DNA of 17,284 nucleotides from Anaerolineales bacterium Chloro_02. Its GTDB lineage: Bacteria; Chloroflexota; Anaerolineae; Anaerolineales; Anaerolineaceae. Positions 6,605 through 14,388 of this stretch are shown here, in pieces. Every line of letters begins with the position of its first letter. Positions within the stretch are counted from its first letter, which is position 1. The notes below the pieces were generated by a model. The model did no database searches, had not been told where the DNA came from, and worked only from the letters and a program-made list of their open reading frames with translations. The translations under genes and the position numbers were made by a program. Location: contig LUZV01000096.1 of assembly GCA_001603765.1 (NCBI GenBank), positions 1 to 17,284 of the forward strand, in the 5' to 3' direction.

Positions 6605-8902
6605 ATGCCCCCGATCAACAAGCGGCTCCACATCACAGGCATTGTGCAGGGTGTGGGTTTTAGACCGACCGTTTTCAACCTCGCCGGGAAGTACCAGCTA
6701 ACCGGTTGGGTGCTCAACAACGCCCACGGCGTTGAGATTGAACTTCACGGCGCCGCGGAGCAAATTCAGGCATTCACGCAGGATTTGCGCCAGAATCCAC
6801 CTCCGCTGGCAATAATTGACAGCTTTTCGGAGGAGGACGCGCCGGCGATTCCCTTTGCTGATTTCCAAATCCGGCATAGCGAAGACAACGCTTCCGAATT
6901 TCTTCCGGTTTCTCCCGATTTAACTATCTGCCCGGACTGTGAACGGGAACTTTTCGACCCATCAAACCGCCGCTTCCGCTACCCCTTCATCAACTGCACT
7001 CACTGCGGACCACGCTTCTCCATCGTAAGGGGCATACCCTATGACCGCCCAAACACCAGCATGGCGGGTTTTCCTCTTTGCCCGGATTGCGCCAGCGAGT
7101 ATCACGACCCCACCAATCGGCGTTTTCACGCCCAGCCGATCGCCTGCCCGGTCTGCGGTCCGCATATTTGGTATGAAGAAGGCGGTCAACTTGAGGCTGA
7201 CCGTGAAACGGCGCTTCAAGCAGCTCGAAGCGCGCTCAGCTCGGGGAAGATCCTGGCGGTAAAGGGGTTGGGCGGTTTTCATCTCGTTTGCGACGCCCAG
7301 AATCCGCAGGCATTGGAAGAGCTGCGCGCGCGAAAGCGCCGCAGCGGTAAACCTTTCGCGCTGATGGCGTTCAACCTTAAGGTAATCCAAAAATTCGCGC
7401 GCGTTAGCCCCGAGGAGCAAAAACTGCTCACCTCAACGGTGTCGCCCATCGTGCTGCTCGAGCTCACCCCTCAAGGGAAAGAACTGGCAAAGCTCGTCGC
7501 CCCGGACCAAAACCGCCTGGGTTTCATGCTGCCTTACACGCCTCTCCATCTTTTACTGCTCGAACCAGCACCCAACTTCCCCGAAGTCCTCGTGATGACC
7601 AGCGGCAACCTCAGCGAAGAACCAATCGCCTTCACCAACGAAGACGCCCGCCAGCGTTTGTCCAATTTGGCAGACGGCTTCCTGCTGCATGACCGCCCAA
7701 TTCACATGCGGGTGGATGATTCGGTTGTCTCAATCATTGATGGCACCCCGCACCTTCAGCGCAGGGCGCGTGGCTACGCGCCGCTGCCGGTTCAACTCCC
7801 GGTCAGCGCCATCCCCAGCCTGGCTTGCGGAACTGAACTAAAAAACACCTTTTGTCTTGCCCGCGAGCGCTACGCCTTCGTCAGCCATCACATTGGCGAC
7901 CTCGAAAACCAAGAGACTCTCACCGCCTTTGAAGCCGCCATAAGCCACTATGAAAGGATTTTCCGCATCCAACCCCAGCTTTTGGCTGCCGATCTCCATC
8001 CGGACTACCTTGCCAGCCGCTATGCCCGCCAGCGGGCAGCCGATGAGAACCTGCCGTTAGTAGAAGTGCAGCATCATCATGCCCATATCGCCTCCTGTAT
8101 GGCGGACAATGGGCTTAGCCACCTGGCGCAAGTCATCGGCCTGGCGTTTGACGGCACTGGCTATGGCACTGATGGCAAGATCTGGGGCGGAGAGGTCCTC
8201 CTCGCCAATTGGGGCGGTTTTGAGCGCCTATTTCATTTCGAATACATGCCGCTTCCTGGCGGTGAGGCTGCGGTGCGCAAACCTGCCCGTATGGCGTATA
8301 GTCTGACTCTTCAAGCGGGAATCGACCCGAACCGTTTCCCTTTTCGCTTTCATCATGCCCTGGACGCTCAGGAACAGGCAGCGATCGCCAGTCAAATCAA
8401 AACGGGTTTCAACACACCCCTCACCAGCAGCCTTGGTCGGTTGTTTGATGGTGTGGCGGCCCTGATTGGTCTCCATCAGCAAATTACTTACGAGGCTCAA
8501 AACGCGATCGCGCTCGAAGCGATTGCCGATCCTGATGAAAAAGTGAGGTACGACTTCCCCTTGCAGGATGGTCAAATCCTCGTTACGCCCGCCATCCGCG
8601 CCATCGTCCGAGACTTGGAACAGAAAGTCTCCCCTGGAGTGATTTCAGCCCGTTTTCACAACGGTCTTACGGCTTGCGCTGTGACGGTCTCGGAAAAAGT
8701 CAGAGCTCAAACAGGCTTGCGCCAGGTAGCATTATCTGGTGGAGTGTGGCAAAATAAAACACTGATTAAACAAACTATTTCCGCGCTCAATGCCTCTGGT
8801 TTTGAAGTCCTCTTCCCGCGCAAACTGCCGACCAATGATGGCGGCGTTTCGCTCGGGCAGATACTTGTGGCGCTGGCTGTCAGCGGCAATTTGAAGGAGT
8901 AA
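6605..8902 (+). CDS. hypF: Carbamoyltransferase HypF (cyanide ligand synthesis)
   Basis: HypF turns carbamoyl phosphate and ATP into a carbamoyl group that is placed on the C-terminal Cys of HypE, the first step to the CN ligands of the active-site iron. The 765-residue protein has the usual layout. An acylphosphatase domain carries GIVQGVGFRPT at residues 12-22. Two zinc-finger segments span about 109-180 (CPDCERELFD, CTHCGPRF, CPDCASEY, CPVCGPH). A YrdC-like domain spans about 195-380 and includes KRRSGKPFALM. A Kae1-like domain has HHHAHIAS (His490-492 and His494), AFDGTGYGTDG and LSGGVWQN. Length is normal. It starts 6 nt after hypB and ends 2 nt before hypC. Confidence 0.97.
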   Translation: MPPINKRLHITGIVQGVGFRPTVFNLAGKYQLTGWVLNNAHGVEIELHGAAEQIQAFTQDLRQNPPPLAIIDSFSEEDAPAIPFADFQIRHSEDNASEFLPVSPDLTICPDCERELFDPSNRRFRYPFINCTHCGPRFSIVRGIPYDRPNTSMAGFPLCPDCASEYHDPTNRRFHAQPIACPVCGPHIWYEEGGQLEADRETALQAARSALSSGKILAVKGLGGFHLVCDAQNPQALEELRARKRRSGKPFALMAFNLKVIQKFARVSPEEQKLLTSTVSPIVLLELTPQGKELAKLVAPDQNRLGFMLPYTPLHLLLLEPAPNFPEVLVMTSGNLSEEPIAFTNEDARQRLSNLADGFLLHDRPIHMRVDDSVVSIIDGTPHLQRRARGYAPLPVQLPVSAIPSLACGTELKNTFCLARERYAFVSHHIGDLENQETLTAFEAAISHYERIFRIQPQLLAADLHPDYLASRYARQRAADENLPLVEVQHHHAHIASCMADNGLSHLAQVIGLAFDGTGYGTDGKIWGGEVLLANWGGFERLFHFEYMPLPGGEAAVRKPARMAYSLTLQAGIDPNRFPFRFHHALDAQEQAAIASQIKTGFNTPLTSSLGRLFDGVAALIGLHQQITYEAQNAIALEAIADPDEKVRYDFPLQDGQILVTPAIRAIVRDLEQKVSPGVISARFHNGLTACAVTVSEKVRAQTGLRQVALSGGVWQNKTLIKQTISALNASGFEVLFPRKLPTNDGGVSLGQILVALAVSGNLKE

Positions 8903-8904
8903 AA

Positions 8905-9165
8905 ATGTGTCTGGGAATCCCAGGTAAGGTCCAAAAACTGTATGATCAAGACGGCACGCCTATGGCTGCGGTCGATTTTGACGGCGTGCAGCAGGCTGTT
9001 TGCGTCGCCACCACCCCCGAAGTCCAGGTTGGGCAATACGTGTTAGTCCATGCGGGTTTCGCTCTAAACATCCTGAGCGATTATGAAGCAGAAGAAACGC
9101 TCAAAATTCTGCGGGATTTGGCGGATTTTAACGCGAATCTGCCTGAAGAAGACTTGCGCCAATGA
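8905..9165 (+). CDS. hypC: Hydrogenase maturation chaperone HypC
   Basis: HypC is the small chaperone that holds the Fe(CN)2CO unit with HypD and carries it to the apo large subunit. The 86-residue protein begins MCLGIPGKV, with the essential Cys2 that binds iron once the initiator Met is removed. It then has the typical beta-barrel core (VDFDGVQQAVCVA) and the C-terminal helix with YEAEETLKIL. The start is fixed by the Cys2 motif and by AAGGAG at the very end of hypF. Its last four bases overlap the hypD start codon, indicating coupled translation of these two partners. Confidence 0.96.
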   Translation: MCLGIPGKVQKLYDQDGTPMAAVDFDGVQQAVCVATTPEVQVGQYVLVHAGFALNILSDYEAEETLKILRDLADFNANLPEEDLRQ

Positions 9166-10256
9166 CCGACACGCCTCTTAATACCCGTGACGCGTCGCTG
9201 ACCAAAGCGATTATGGAGAAAATCCGCCGCGTCACCACTCAGCCGTGGAATATCATGGAAATTTGCGGCGGGCAGACGCACGCCATCATGCAGTACGGTC
9301 TCGATCAACTTCTTCCGCCAGAAATCACTCTCATCCACGGTCCAGGCTGCCCGGTGTGTGTCACCTCGCTGGAAGCTGTCGAACAAGCGTTGCAAATCGC
9401 TGCCCGCCCGGAAGTAATTTTTACCACCTTTGGCGATATGCTCCGCGTGCCCGGAAACAAGGCTGATCTCTTTACAGCCCGCTCCCAAGGGGCGGATGTA
9501 AGGGTGGTGTACTCACCGTTGGACGCGCTGAAATTCGCCCAAGCCAACCCGGAAAAACAGGTCGTATTTTTCGCGATCGGTTTCGAAACTACCGCGCCAA
9601 CCATTGCCAGCACCATTTTGCTGGCGGAGAAAAACGACATCAGAAACTTTTCGATCCTCCCGGCAAATGTATTGGTGCCTCCCGCGATGCATGCCATTCT
9701 CTCCAATCCATCCAACCGTGTGCAGGGCTTCCTCGCCGCGGGGCACGTCTGTGCTGTGATGGGCTATCACGAATACCCACCGATTGCTGAGCAATACCGC
9801 ATCCCAATCGTCGTAACTGGATTCGAACCAGTAGACCTTGCCGCGGGTATTCTGATGACCGTGCGGCAGCTCGAATCGGGTCAGCACGAGGTCGCCAACG
9901 CCTATCCGCGCTTTGTTACCCGCGAAGGCAACCAAACCGCCCAGAACATCATCTCGCGCGTTTTTGAACCTGTTGACCGCCAATGGCGCGGCATTGGCAG
10001 GATTCCACTTTCGGGGCTTGGTTTGCGCCCGGATTATGCCTCTTTCAACGCCGTGAACCGCTTCGAGCTCGACACCACACCGCTGCAGGAATCGCCGCTT
10101 TGTATCGCCGGCAAGGTGCTCAGCGGCGTTGCCAAACCTTTCGAATGCCCCGCTTTTGGCGTGGAATGCACCCCAACCCACCCACTCGGCGCGCCGATGG
10201 TCTCTGCTGAGGGGGCTTGCGCCGCCTATTATCGCTATCACAGGACGCGCGCATGA
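9162..10256 (+). CDS. hypD: Hydrogenase maturation iron-sulfur protein HypD
   Basis: HypD is the redox scaffold on which the iron receives its cyanide and CO ligands, in complex with HypC and HypE. The 364-residue protein has the conserved C35 in EICGGQTHA and the C63/C66 pair in HGPGCPVCVT. The C-terminal [4Fe-4S] site has C314, C329 (FECPAFGVEC), C336 and C353 (SAEGACAAYYRY). All conserved Cys positions of the family are present and length is normal. The start overlaps the hypC stop (ATGA at 9162-9165) and the stop overlaps the hypE start (ATGA at 10253-10256). Confidence 0.97.
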   Translation: MTDTPLNTRDASLTKAIMEKIRRVTTQPWNIMEICGGQTHAIMQYGLDQLLPPEITLIHGPGCPVCVTSLEAVEQALQIAARPEVIFTTFGDMLRVPGNKADLFTARSQGADVRVVYSPLDALKFAQANPEKQVVFFAIGFETTAPTIASTILLAEKNDIRNFSILPANVLVPPAMHAILSNPSNRVQGFLAAGHVCAVMGYHEYPPIAEQYRIPIVVTGFEPVDLAAGILMTVRQLESGQHEVANAYPRFVTREGNQTAQNIISRVFEPVDRQWRGIGRIPLSGLGLRPDYASFNAVNRFELDTTPLQESPLCIAGKVLSGVAKPFECPAFGVECTPTHPLGAPMVSAEGACAAYYRYHRTRA

Positions 10257-11323
10257 CCGAGCCAACTTTGCCCATCCTTGAGGGACCCAACTGTCCGCTC
10301 CCAATTTCCGATCGCGGACAAATCGTGATCGGACACGGCAGCGGCGGTCAGATGACTCATGATTTAATTCGCGACGTCTTTCAAAAGCGCCTCTCAAACC
10401 CAATCCTCAACACCGCTAACGACGCGGCAATCCTTCCTCAAGCTCCTGCCGGTCAGCGCCTGGTCGTTTCTACGGATGCTCACATCGTTTCGCCGCTTTT
10501 CTTCGCTGGTGGTGATATCGGTCGACTGGCAGTATGCGGCACAGTTAATGATGTCGCTATGCTTGGCGCGCAGCCGAGCTTCCTGACTGCCACTTTTATC
10601 CTCGAGGAAGGCTTTCCGATAAGTGACCTCGAAGCCATCGTCGATTCGTTCGCGGCTGCGTGTGTGGAGGCTGGCGTGGAGCTGGTTGCCGCCGACACCA
10701 AAGTGACTGAACATGGGAAGTCGGACAAACTCTTCATCAGCACCACCGGCTTTGGCTGGGCGGACAGCAATCTCACCATTGGCGGAGAGCAAGCCAAAGC
10801 AGGGGACGCGGTGATCCTTTCTGGCGCGGTTGGCAATCACGGAATCGCGGTGGCTGAGGCGCGCGGCAATTTGGGCTTCTCGAGCTCAGTGCGTTCGGAT
10901 ACCGCTCCGCTGAACCATCTTGTTGCGGCTTTGCTTGATGCCAACCTGGATGTTCACGTTCTGCGCGACCCAACCCGCGGCGGGCTGGCAACCACCCTGG
11001 TCGAAATCGCGCGTCAGAGCCAGGTTAACATCCAGCTGGAAGAAGATGCCATCCCAATCGACAAACCTGTGCGCAAGGCTTGTGACCTGCTGGGGCTTGA
11101 CCCTCTTTATTTAGCGAATGAGGGCAAGCTGATCCTCATTTTGCCCGCCCATCAAGCTGAAAGCGCCCTGAACATCCTTCGCGCGCGCCAATACGGCGAG
11201 GGCGCCGCCCTGATCGGTCAGGTTCTTGAGCCCTCTCGCGGGCAGCTTTGGATAAAAACTCCCTTCGGCACAACCCGCATCCTTGATATGCTGGCTGGCG
11301 AGATGCTTCCCCGCATTTGCTAA
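10253..11323 (+). CDS. hypE: Carbamoyl dehydratase HypE
   Basis: HypE uses ATP to dehydrate the carbamoyl group received from HypF into a thiocyanate on its last Cys, then donates the cyanide to the iron on HypC-HypD. The protein belongs to the PurM-like ATPase superfamily. The 356 residues show the N-terminal GHGSGGQMTHDLI motif, NDAAIL, the DPTRGGLATTL segment typical of HypE, and the C-terminal PRIC with Cys356 as the reactive residue. I place the start at the ATG overlapping the hypD stop. A TTG 12 codons upstream keeps the frame open but has no family support. It closes the hyp set. Confidence 0.96.
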   Translation: MTEPTLPILEGPNCPLPISDRGQIVIGHGSGGQMTHDLIRDVFQKRLSNPILNTANDAAILPQAPAGQRLVVSTDAHIVSPLFFAGGDIGRLAVCGTVNDVAMLGAQPSFLTATFILEEGFPISDLEAIVDSFAAACVEAGVELVAADTKVTEHGKSDKLFISTTGFGWADSNLTIGGEQAKAGDAVILSGAVGNHGIAVAEARGNLGFSSSVRSDTAPLNHLVAALLDANLDVHVLRDPTRGGLATTLVEIARQSQVNIQLEEDAIPIDKPVRKACDLLGLDPLYLANEGKLILILPAHQAESALNILRARQYGEGAALIGQVLEPSRGQLWIKTPFGTTRILDMLAGEMLPRIC

Positions 11324-11337
11324 GGAAGGATGAACGC

Positions 11338-12270
11338 GTGCGGTTGTTTCAGCGTTATTTCACTGTTTCCACGGTTCTAATTAGTCTGATTCTGACTTCT
11401 TGCCAAATAAATGCCCCAACAATTATCTCCACTCCTGAGCTATCAACCACCGCTCCAACATTAACTCCTATTCAGAACCATATTAATCCAACGCCTGCTA
11501 TTACCGCCACGCTCACAGCAACCCCAAACGCCGAGGAAGAGCCTGTCAACTTTCAAGGGGCGCTCATTGACGGCGTAGACTGGTACGTGCTGATTCAAGA
11601 CGCGTCAACCAATCAGACGATCTTCGAGCTCAACCCAAATACGCCCTTTCCGCCGGCATCGATGATTAAAGTCCCGACAGCGTTAGCAGTTCTAAGCATT
11701 CTCGAAGATCAGGGGCGAACTCTGGATGATCTGAAAGCTTACGGCATTTCAGGGCGTAATTTTAACAGCCTGCTTGAAGCCATGATCGTCCGCAGTGAAG
11801 AATCTGCTACTGATGCCTTGGAATACTTTGCGCGCGGCGGTAACCAATTGCGCGTAAAGCTTGATAGTTGGGGGCTGACAAACACAAAATATGATCCTCG
11901 CGTCAGTACAGCCGCGGAACTTCTCACGTCTTTGCGGCTGCTCAATACCAACACGGTCCTAACCGCGGAAAATTCTCAATTTTTGCTGACTTTGATGGGA
12001 ACGTACACAGAAAACGACCACATCCTGCTCGGCAAGCTGACGGAAGCGCTGCCAGATTGCGTGTTTTTGAACAAACGCGGCACCATGCTCCGTCCAACAA
12101 TCGCGTCCGACATGGGCATCCTGCGCTGCGGAGAACATAGCTGGTATTTGGTGGTCGCCGGAACCCCCGCGGCGGATTCTACGGCAACATTTGAAGACAT
12201 TCAGGCGTCTATCGAAACCTTCGCGCTGACCCTCGCGCAGTTTGTCCGGCAGCAGCTGACCCAGCCTTGA
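11338..12270 (+). CDS. Lipoprotein with class A beta-lactamase-like serine hydrolase domain
   Basis: This 310-residue protein starts at GTG, 7-8 nt after AGGAAGGA (11323-11330); an upstream in-frame TTG at 11317 overlaps hypE and is less likely. The N-terminus is a lipoprotein signal with lipobox LTSC (Cys22). A Thr/Pro-rich linker spans about residues 30-65. The rest fits the beta-lactamase-like fold. S108-M-I-K111 gives the SxxK nucleophile motif, S153-E-E155 sits where SDN is expected, and K246-R-G248 replaces KTG. C241 and a Cys near the C-terminal ILRCGEHSW could form a disulfide. I cannot find a convincing Glu166 equivalent, so true beta-lactamase activity is doubtful; a peptidoglycan-related or other hydrolase role is possible. 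It follows hypE by 14 nt and may be co-transcribed, but shows no link to hydrogenase. Confidence 0.85.
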   Translation: MRLFQRYFTVSTVLISLILTSCQINAPTIISTPELSTTAPTLTPIQNHINPTPAITATLTATPNAEEEPVNFQGALIDGVDWYVLIQDASTNQTIFELNPNTPFPPASMIKVPTALAVLSILEDQGRTLDDLKAYGISGRNFNSLLEAMIVRSEESATDALEYFARGGNQLRVKLDSWGLTNTKYDPRVSTAAELLTSLRLLNTNTVLTAENSQFLLTLMGTYTENDHILLGKLTEALPDCVFLNKRGTMLRPTIASDMGILRCGEHSWYLVVAGTPAADSTATFEDIQASIETFALTLAQFVRQQLTQP

Positions 12271-12305
12271 ACTTTCCCGGCGATAAATTGAGCCTTCCCG
12301 ATCGC

Positions 12306-12334
12306 TTGAAACTTGCCTATCCGCAAAGTATACT
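12306..12334 (+). promoter_or_regulatory. Sigma-70-like promoter upstream of the methyltransferase gene
   Basis: TTGAAA (12306-12311) and TATACT (12329-12334) are separated by 17 nt in the 95-nt gap between the lipoprotein and methyltransferase genes. Transcription would begin around 12341, about 25 nt before the ATG at 12366, leaving room for the GAGG ribosome binding site at 12357-12360. The match to the housekeeping consensus is good, so the methyltransferase-deacetylase pair probably forms its own unit. Confidence 0.6.
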
Positions 12335-12365
12335 TAACAGATAATTGATCAACCATGAGGACACT

Positions 12366-13166
12366 ATGAAAATTGATTTTCAGGAAACTACCGACGACCT
12401 GGCAAAACGCATCGACATCCACAGTCGTTATGGATCAAAAGATATCGACACCTGGATGCTGGAAGTGCTGAAGTTGCAGCCGGGAATCAAAATTTTGGAT
12501 GTCGGCTGCGGCTCGGGCAAACAATGTTTTTCCTACTTTCACCATTTGAACGGCAACGCCGAGATCACCGGCACGGACGTGTCTGAGTCGCTGCTGGATG
12601 ACGCCCGTGAGCGCAACAAAGCCGTCGACCACGCCGTCGACTTTAAGCACTTGGACTTCAACGAAGAATTCGACCTGCCTTCTAACCATTTCGACTTGGT
12701 ATCCGCCTGCTTTGCCATTTATTACGCGCAGGATATCCCGTTCACGCTCAGCGAGATGCACCGCGTGCTCAAACCAGGTGGTCGCCTCTTCACTACCGGA
12801 CCAATGCCGAGCAATAAGCAGGTCTTTTATGACATCATCCGCGAAGCCACCGGCAAGCCAATCCCCCCGATGCCCGGCAGTTCGCGCTATGCCTCCGAAA
12901 TCTACGGCACCATGCAGAAGCTTTTCACCTCCACCGAGCAACACATCTTCGAGAACCCCCTGATCTTTGATTCAGCTGAACCTTTTATGGTTTACACCCG
13001 CGCCTCAATGTCCGAAGACCGCCGCTTGTGGAATTCTCTCTTCGAAACGCATGATCAGTTTGAGGACGTGATGAACCAGATCGAAGAGGTTGCCAACAAA
13101 TGGCTCACCCGCGACGGTCAGATCGTGATGACCAAGGTTGTGGGCGGCTTCATCGCCACCAAGTAG
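12366..13166 (+). CDS. Class I SAM-dependent methyltransferase
   Basis: This 266-residue protein is a Rossmann-fold methyltransferase of the Methyltransf_11/25 type. The SAM-binding motif I is ILDVGCGSGKQ at about residues 43-53. It is followed by the acidic ribose-binding position in GTDVSESLL, a motif IV-like stretch FDLVSACFAIYYAQD, and the post-motif HRVLKPGGRLFTTGP. The C-terminal half has no signature that tells me the substrate. The ATG is preceded by GAGG 5 nt upstream; an in-frame TTG at 12345 lacks a ribosome binding site and would sit almost on the predicted transcription start. The deacetylase gene begins 5 nt after its stop, so the two are probably translated together, perhaps acting on the same small molecule or sugar. 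Confidence 0.87.
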   Translation: MKIDFQETTDDLAKRIDIHSRYGSKDIDTWMLEVLKLQPGIKILDVGCGSGKQCFSYFHHLNGNAEITGTDVSESLLDDARERNKAVDHAVDFKHLDFNEEFDLPSNHFDLVSACFAIYYAQDIPFTLSEMHRVLKPGGRLFTTGPMPSNKQVFYDIIREATGKPIPPMPGSSRYASEIYGTMQKLFTSTEQHIFENPLIFDSAEPFMVYTRASMSEDRRLWNSLFETHDQFEDVMNQIEEVANKWLTRDGQIVMTKVVGGFIATK

Positions 13167-13171
13167 GCGCT

Positions 13172-13831
13172 ATGAATAACATGACCTTTTTTGGCGCGTC
13201 CCTGCTCTTTTTAGGAGCGCATCCGGACGATATCGAGCTCGGCTGCGGAGCTTTCATTTCTGATATGATCGGAAACGCGAATATCCACTGCATGACCTTT
13301 TCGGATAATCAAAAAAACCCCGACCTTCAGCACCTGGTAACTGAACATTACGCCAGCATGCGCCAGTTGGGACTGCGGGATGACCAAATCGAACTTGGTC
13401 AATTCGAAACACGACGATTTCCGGACTTCCGGCAGGAGATCCTTGAGAAAATGCTCGCGCTCAGGCGAGAATACCAACCTGAAATAGTTTTTGTCCATAC
13501 AGCGCAAGACATCCACCAAGACCATCAAACCGTCACGCAAGAAGCCACGCGCGCCTTTCGCGGCTGCACGGTGCTCGGCTTTGATGTGCTGCGCAGCAGT
13601 TATGGTTTCTTTCCGCACTTTTTAGCGGAAGTCACAGAGCAGGCGGTTGAAACGAAAATCGCGGCGCTAAATAAATACAGCACTTACGCAAATCGCTATT
13701 ATTTTTTTCCCGAGATCATCCGCGCCACTGCCATCCGCCACGGCGCGCTTGCCGAGCGCCCCTTTGCTGAGGGGTTCGATATTATTCGCATTGTTGGAGA
13801 ATTTTATAAAAAAGCTGAAAAAAAACTTTAA
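13172..13831 (+). CDS. PIG-L/LmbE family deacetylase
   Basis: The 219-residue protein belongs to the zinc-dependent GlcNAc-PI de-N-acetylase-like family. Its members remove acyl groups from N-acetylglucosamine-type sugars or related conjugates. The hallmark AHPDDIELGCG lies at residues 16-26, with H17 and D20 as zinc ligands and D19 as the probable general base. The second ligand region is DIHQDHQT, with H118 the likely third zinc ligand. There is no signal peptide, so it should act in the cytoplasm. The ATG at 13172 is 5 nt after the methyltransferase stop; a second Met three codons on is an alternative, and no strong ribosome binding site is visible. The open frame extends 24 codons upstream into the methyltransferase gene, but that stretch is unlike the family. 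Substrate unknown. Confidence 0.88.
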   Translation: MNNMTFFGASLLFLGAHPDDIELGCGAFISDMIGNANIHCMTFSDNQKNPDLQHLVTEHYASMRQLGLRDDQIELGQFETRRFPDFRQEILEKMLALRREYQPEIVFVHTAQDIHQDHQTVTQEATRAFRGCTVLGFDVLRSSYGFFPHFLAEVTEQAVETKIAALNKYSTYANRYYFFPEIIRATAIRHGALAERPFAEGFDIIRIVGEFYKKAEKKL

Positions 13832-13854
13832 CTCGAAACCCACTTTCTTATACG

Positions 13855-13915
13855 TTTCCGGTTTCAAGGGCACAATAATCTAAACAAATAGAGGCTGACC
13901 ATAATGATCAGCCTC
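13855..13915 (+). repeat. Direct repeat copy 1 carrying a terminator hairpin
   Basis: This stretch is repeated at 14419-14479 with few changes: TTTCC, a GGTTT-AAGGG block, then CAATAATCTAAACAAATAG, then the hairpin GAGGCTGACC...TCAGCCTC. The two copies bracket the whole repeat block between the convergent operons. Copy 1 lies just downstream of the deacetylase gene. Confidence 0.75.
13891..13915 (+). terminator. Terminator hairpin of the plus-strand unit
   Basis: GAGGCTGA (13891-13898) pairs perfectly with TCAGCCTC (13908-13915), followed by the T-rich ATTTATTAT. It lies 60 nt after the deacetylase stop codon and is well placed to end that transcript. The A-rich left flank could also let it stop minus-strand transcription. 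Confidence 0.65.
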
Positions 13916-13932
13916 ATTTATTATCTATCCCT

Positions 13933-14110
13933 CGTCATCGCGAGCGCAGCGCGGCGATCTCCCATTTGATTAAGCCCGCCACACGTCATCGCGAGCGCAG
14001 CACGGCGATCTCCCATTTGATTAAGCCCGCCATTCGTCATCGCGAGCGCAGCACAGCGATCTCCCATTCGATTAAGCCCGCCACACGTCATCGCGAGGGC
14101 AGCCTGATCT
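13933..14110. repeat. Tandem 51-bp palindromic repeat, three full copies plus a partial fourth
   Basis: Units start at 13933, 13984 and 14035, each exactly 51 bp; a fourth starts at 14086 and diverges after about 15 bp. Each unit begins CGTCATCGCGAGCGCAGC and contains an ATCGC...GCGAT inverted repeat, followed by CTCCCATT and GATTAAGCCCGCCA. The stem bases ATCGC and GCGAT are kept in all three full units while the bases just before GCGAT vary (GCG, ACG, ACA). The 20-bp parts between palindromes are also conserved, so this is a tandem repeat and not a spacer array. It resembles the dispersed CGTCATTGCGAG-type intergenic repeats found in many bacterial genomes. Confidence 0.85.
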
Positions 14111-14155
14111 TGCATGGTCTCCTGATTACGCAGTATCCCTATGGGACCGTGCAAG
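14109..14155. repeat. 47-bp inverted-repeat element, copy 1
   Basis: The arms 14109-14121 (CTTGCATGGTCTC) and 14143-14155 (GGGACCGTGCAAG) form a 13-bp stem with two G-T wobbles around a 21-nt loop containing TGATTACGCAGTATCCC. A copy with three differences lies at 14327-14373. A 24-bp follower CGCTCGGTC...GACCGGCGAGA occurs after both (14166-14189 and 14389-14412). This copy replaces the end of the fourth 51-bp unit. Confidence 0.75.
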
Positions 14156-14165
14156 TCAGATCTTT

Positions 14166-14189
14166 CGCTCGGTCAGAAGACCGGCGAGA
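14166..14189. repeat. 24-bp repeat with small hairpin, copy 1
   Basis: CGCTCGGTCAGAAGACCGGC followed by GAGA; the second copy at 14389-14412 differs by one base. GGTC and GACC can pair around a short loop. It follows the 47-bp element at both places, at slightly different distances. Confidence 0.6.
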
Positions 14190-14235
14190 TCGGCGTATCT
14201 TAATGAATAGATAGTCAAATAATAGGTAAATAGTC

Positions 14236-14308
14236 GTAGGGGCGAAGCAGCCCTTCATTAACGTATTGGGGAAGGCAAAGGTTTTTTGTGGGGTTGCTTC
14301 GCTCCTAC
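14236..14308. repeat. Long imperfect inverted repeat
   Basis: The arm 14236-14253 (GTAGGGGCGAAGCAGCCC) pairs with 14291-14308 (GGGTTGCTTCGCTCCTAC) over 18 positions, two of them G-T wobbles, with a 37-nt loop. No coding sequence lies within it. It looks like a small palindromic or MITE-like intergenic element. Confidence 0.65.
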
Positions 14309-14326
14309 CGTATGCACAACATTGTT

Positions 14327-14373
14327 CTTGCATGCTCCCCTGATTACGCAGTATCCCTGTGGGACCGTGCAAG
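14327..14373. repeat. 47-bp inverted-repeat element, copy 2
   Basis: This copy matches 14109-14155 at 44 of 47 positions. Twelve of 13 stem positions still pair. It is followed by the second 24-bp repeat at 14389-14412. Confidence 0.75.
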
Positions 14374-14388
14374 ACGTTCGAAACCACA

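Noticed and set aside
10217..10253. Upstream TTG start for hypE
   Set aside because: It would add 12 residues unlike the family and overlap hypD deeply. The ATG overlapping the hypD stop gives the usual coupled start.
12345..12366. Upstream TTG start for the methyltransferase
   Set aside because: It lacks a ribosome binding site and lies about 4 nt from the predicted transcription start. The ATG at 12366 has GAGG at proper spacing.
13100..13171. Extended N-terminus of the PIG-L deacetylase
   Set aside because: These 24 codons overlap the methyltransferase gene and read as Arg/His-rich shadow sequence. The family core begins just after the ATG at 13172.
13933..14110. Regularly spaced repeats resembling a CRISPR array
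   Set aside because: The 20-bp parts between the palindromes are nearly identical in every unit, the period is only 51 bp with three full units, and no cas gene is present. It is a tandem repeat.
13921..14154. Minus-strand open frame giving a repetitive Ala-Met-Gly-rich peptide
   Set aside because: It only translates the 51-bp DNA repeats, has no ribosome binding site and no protein-like composition.
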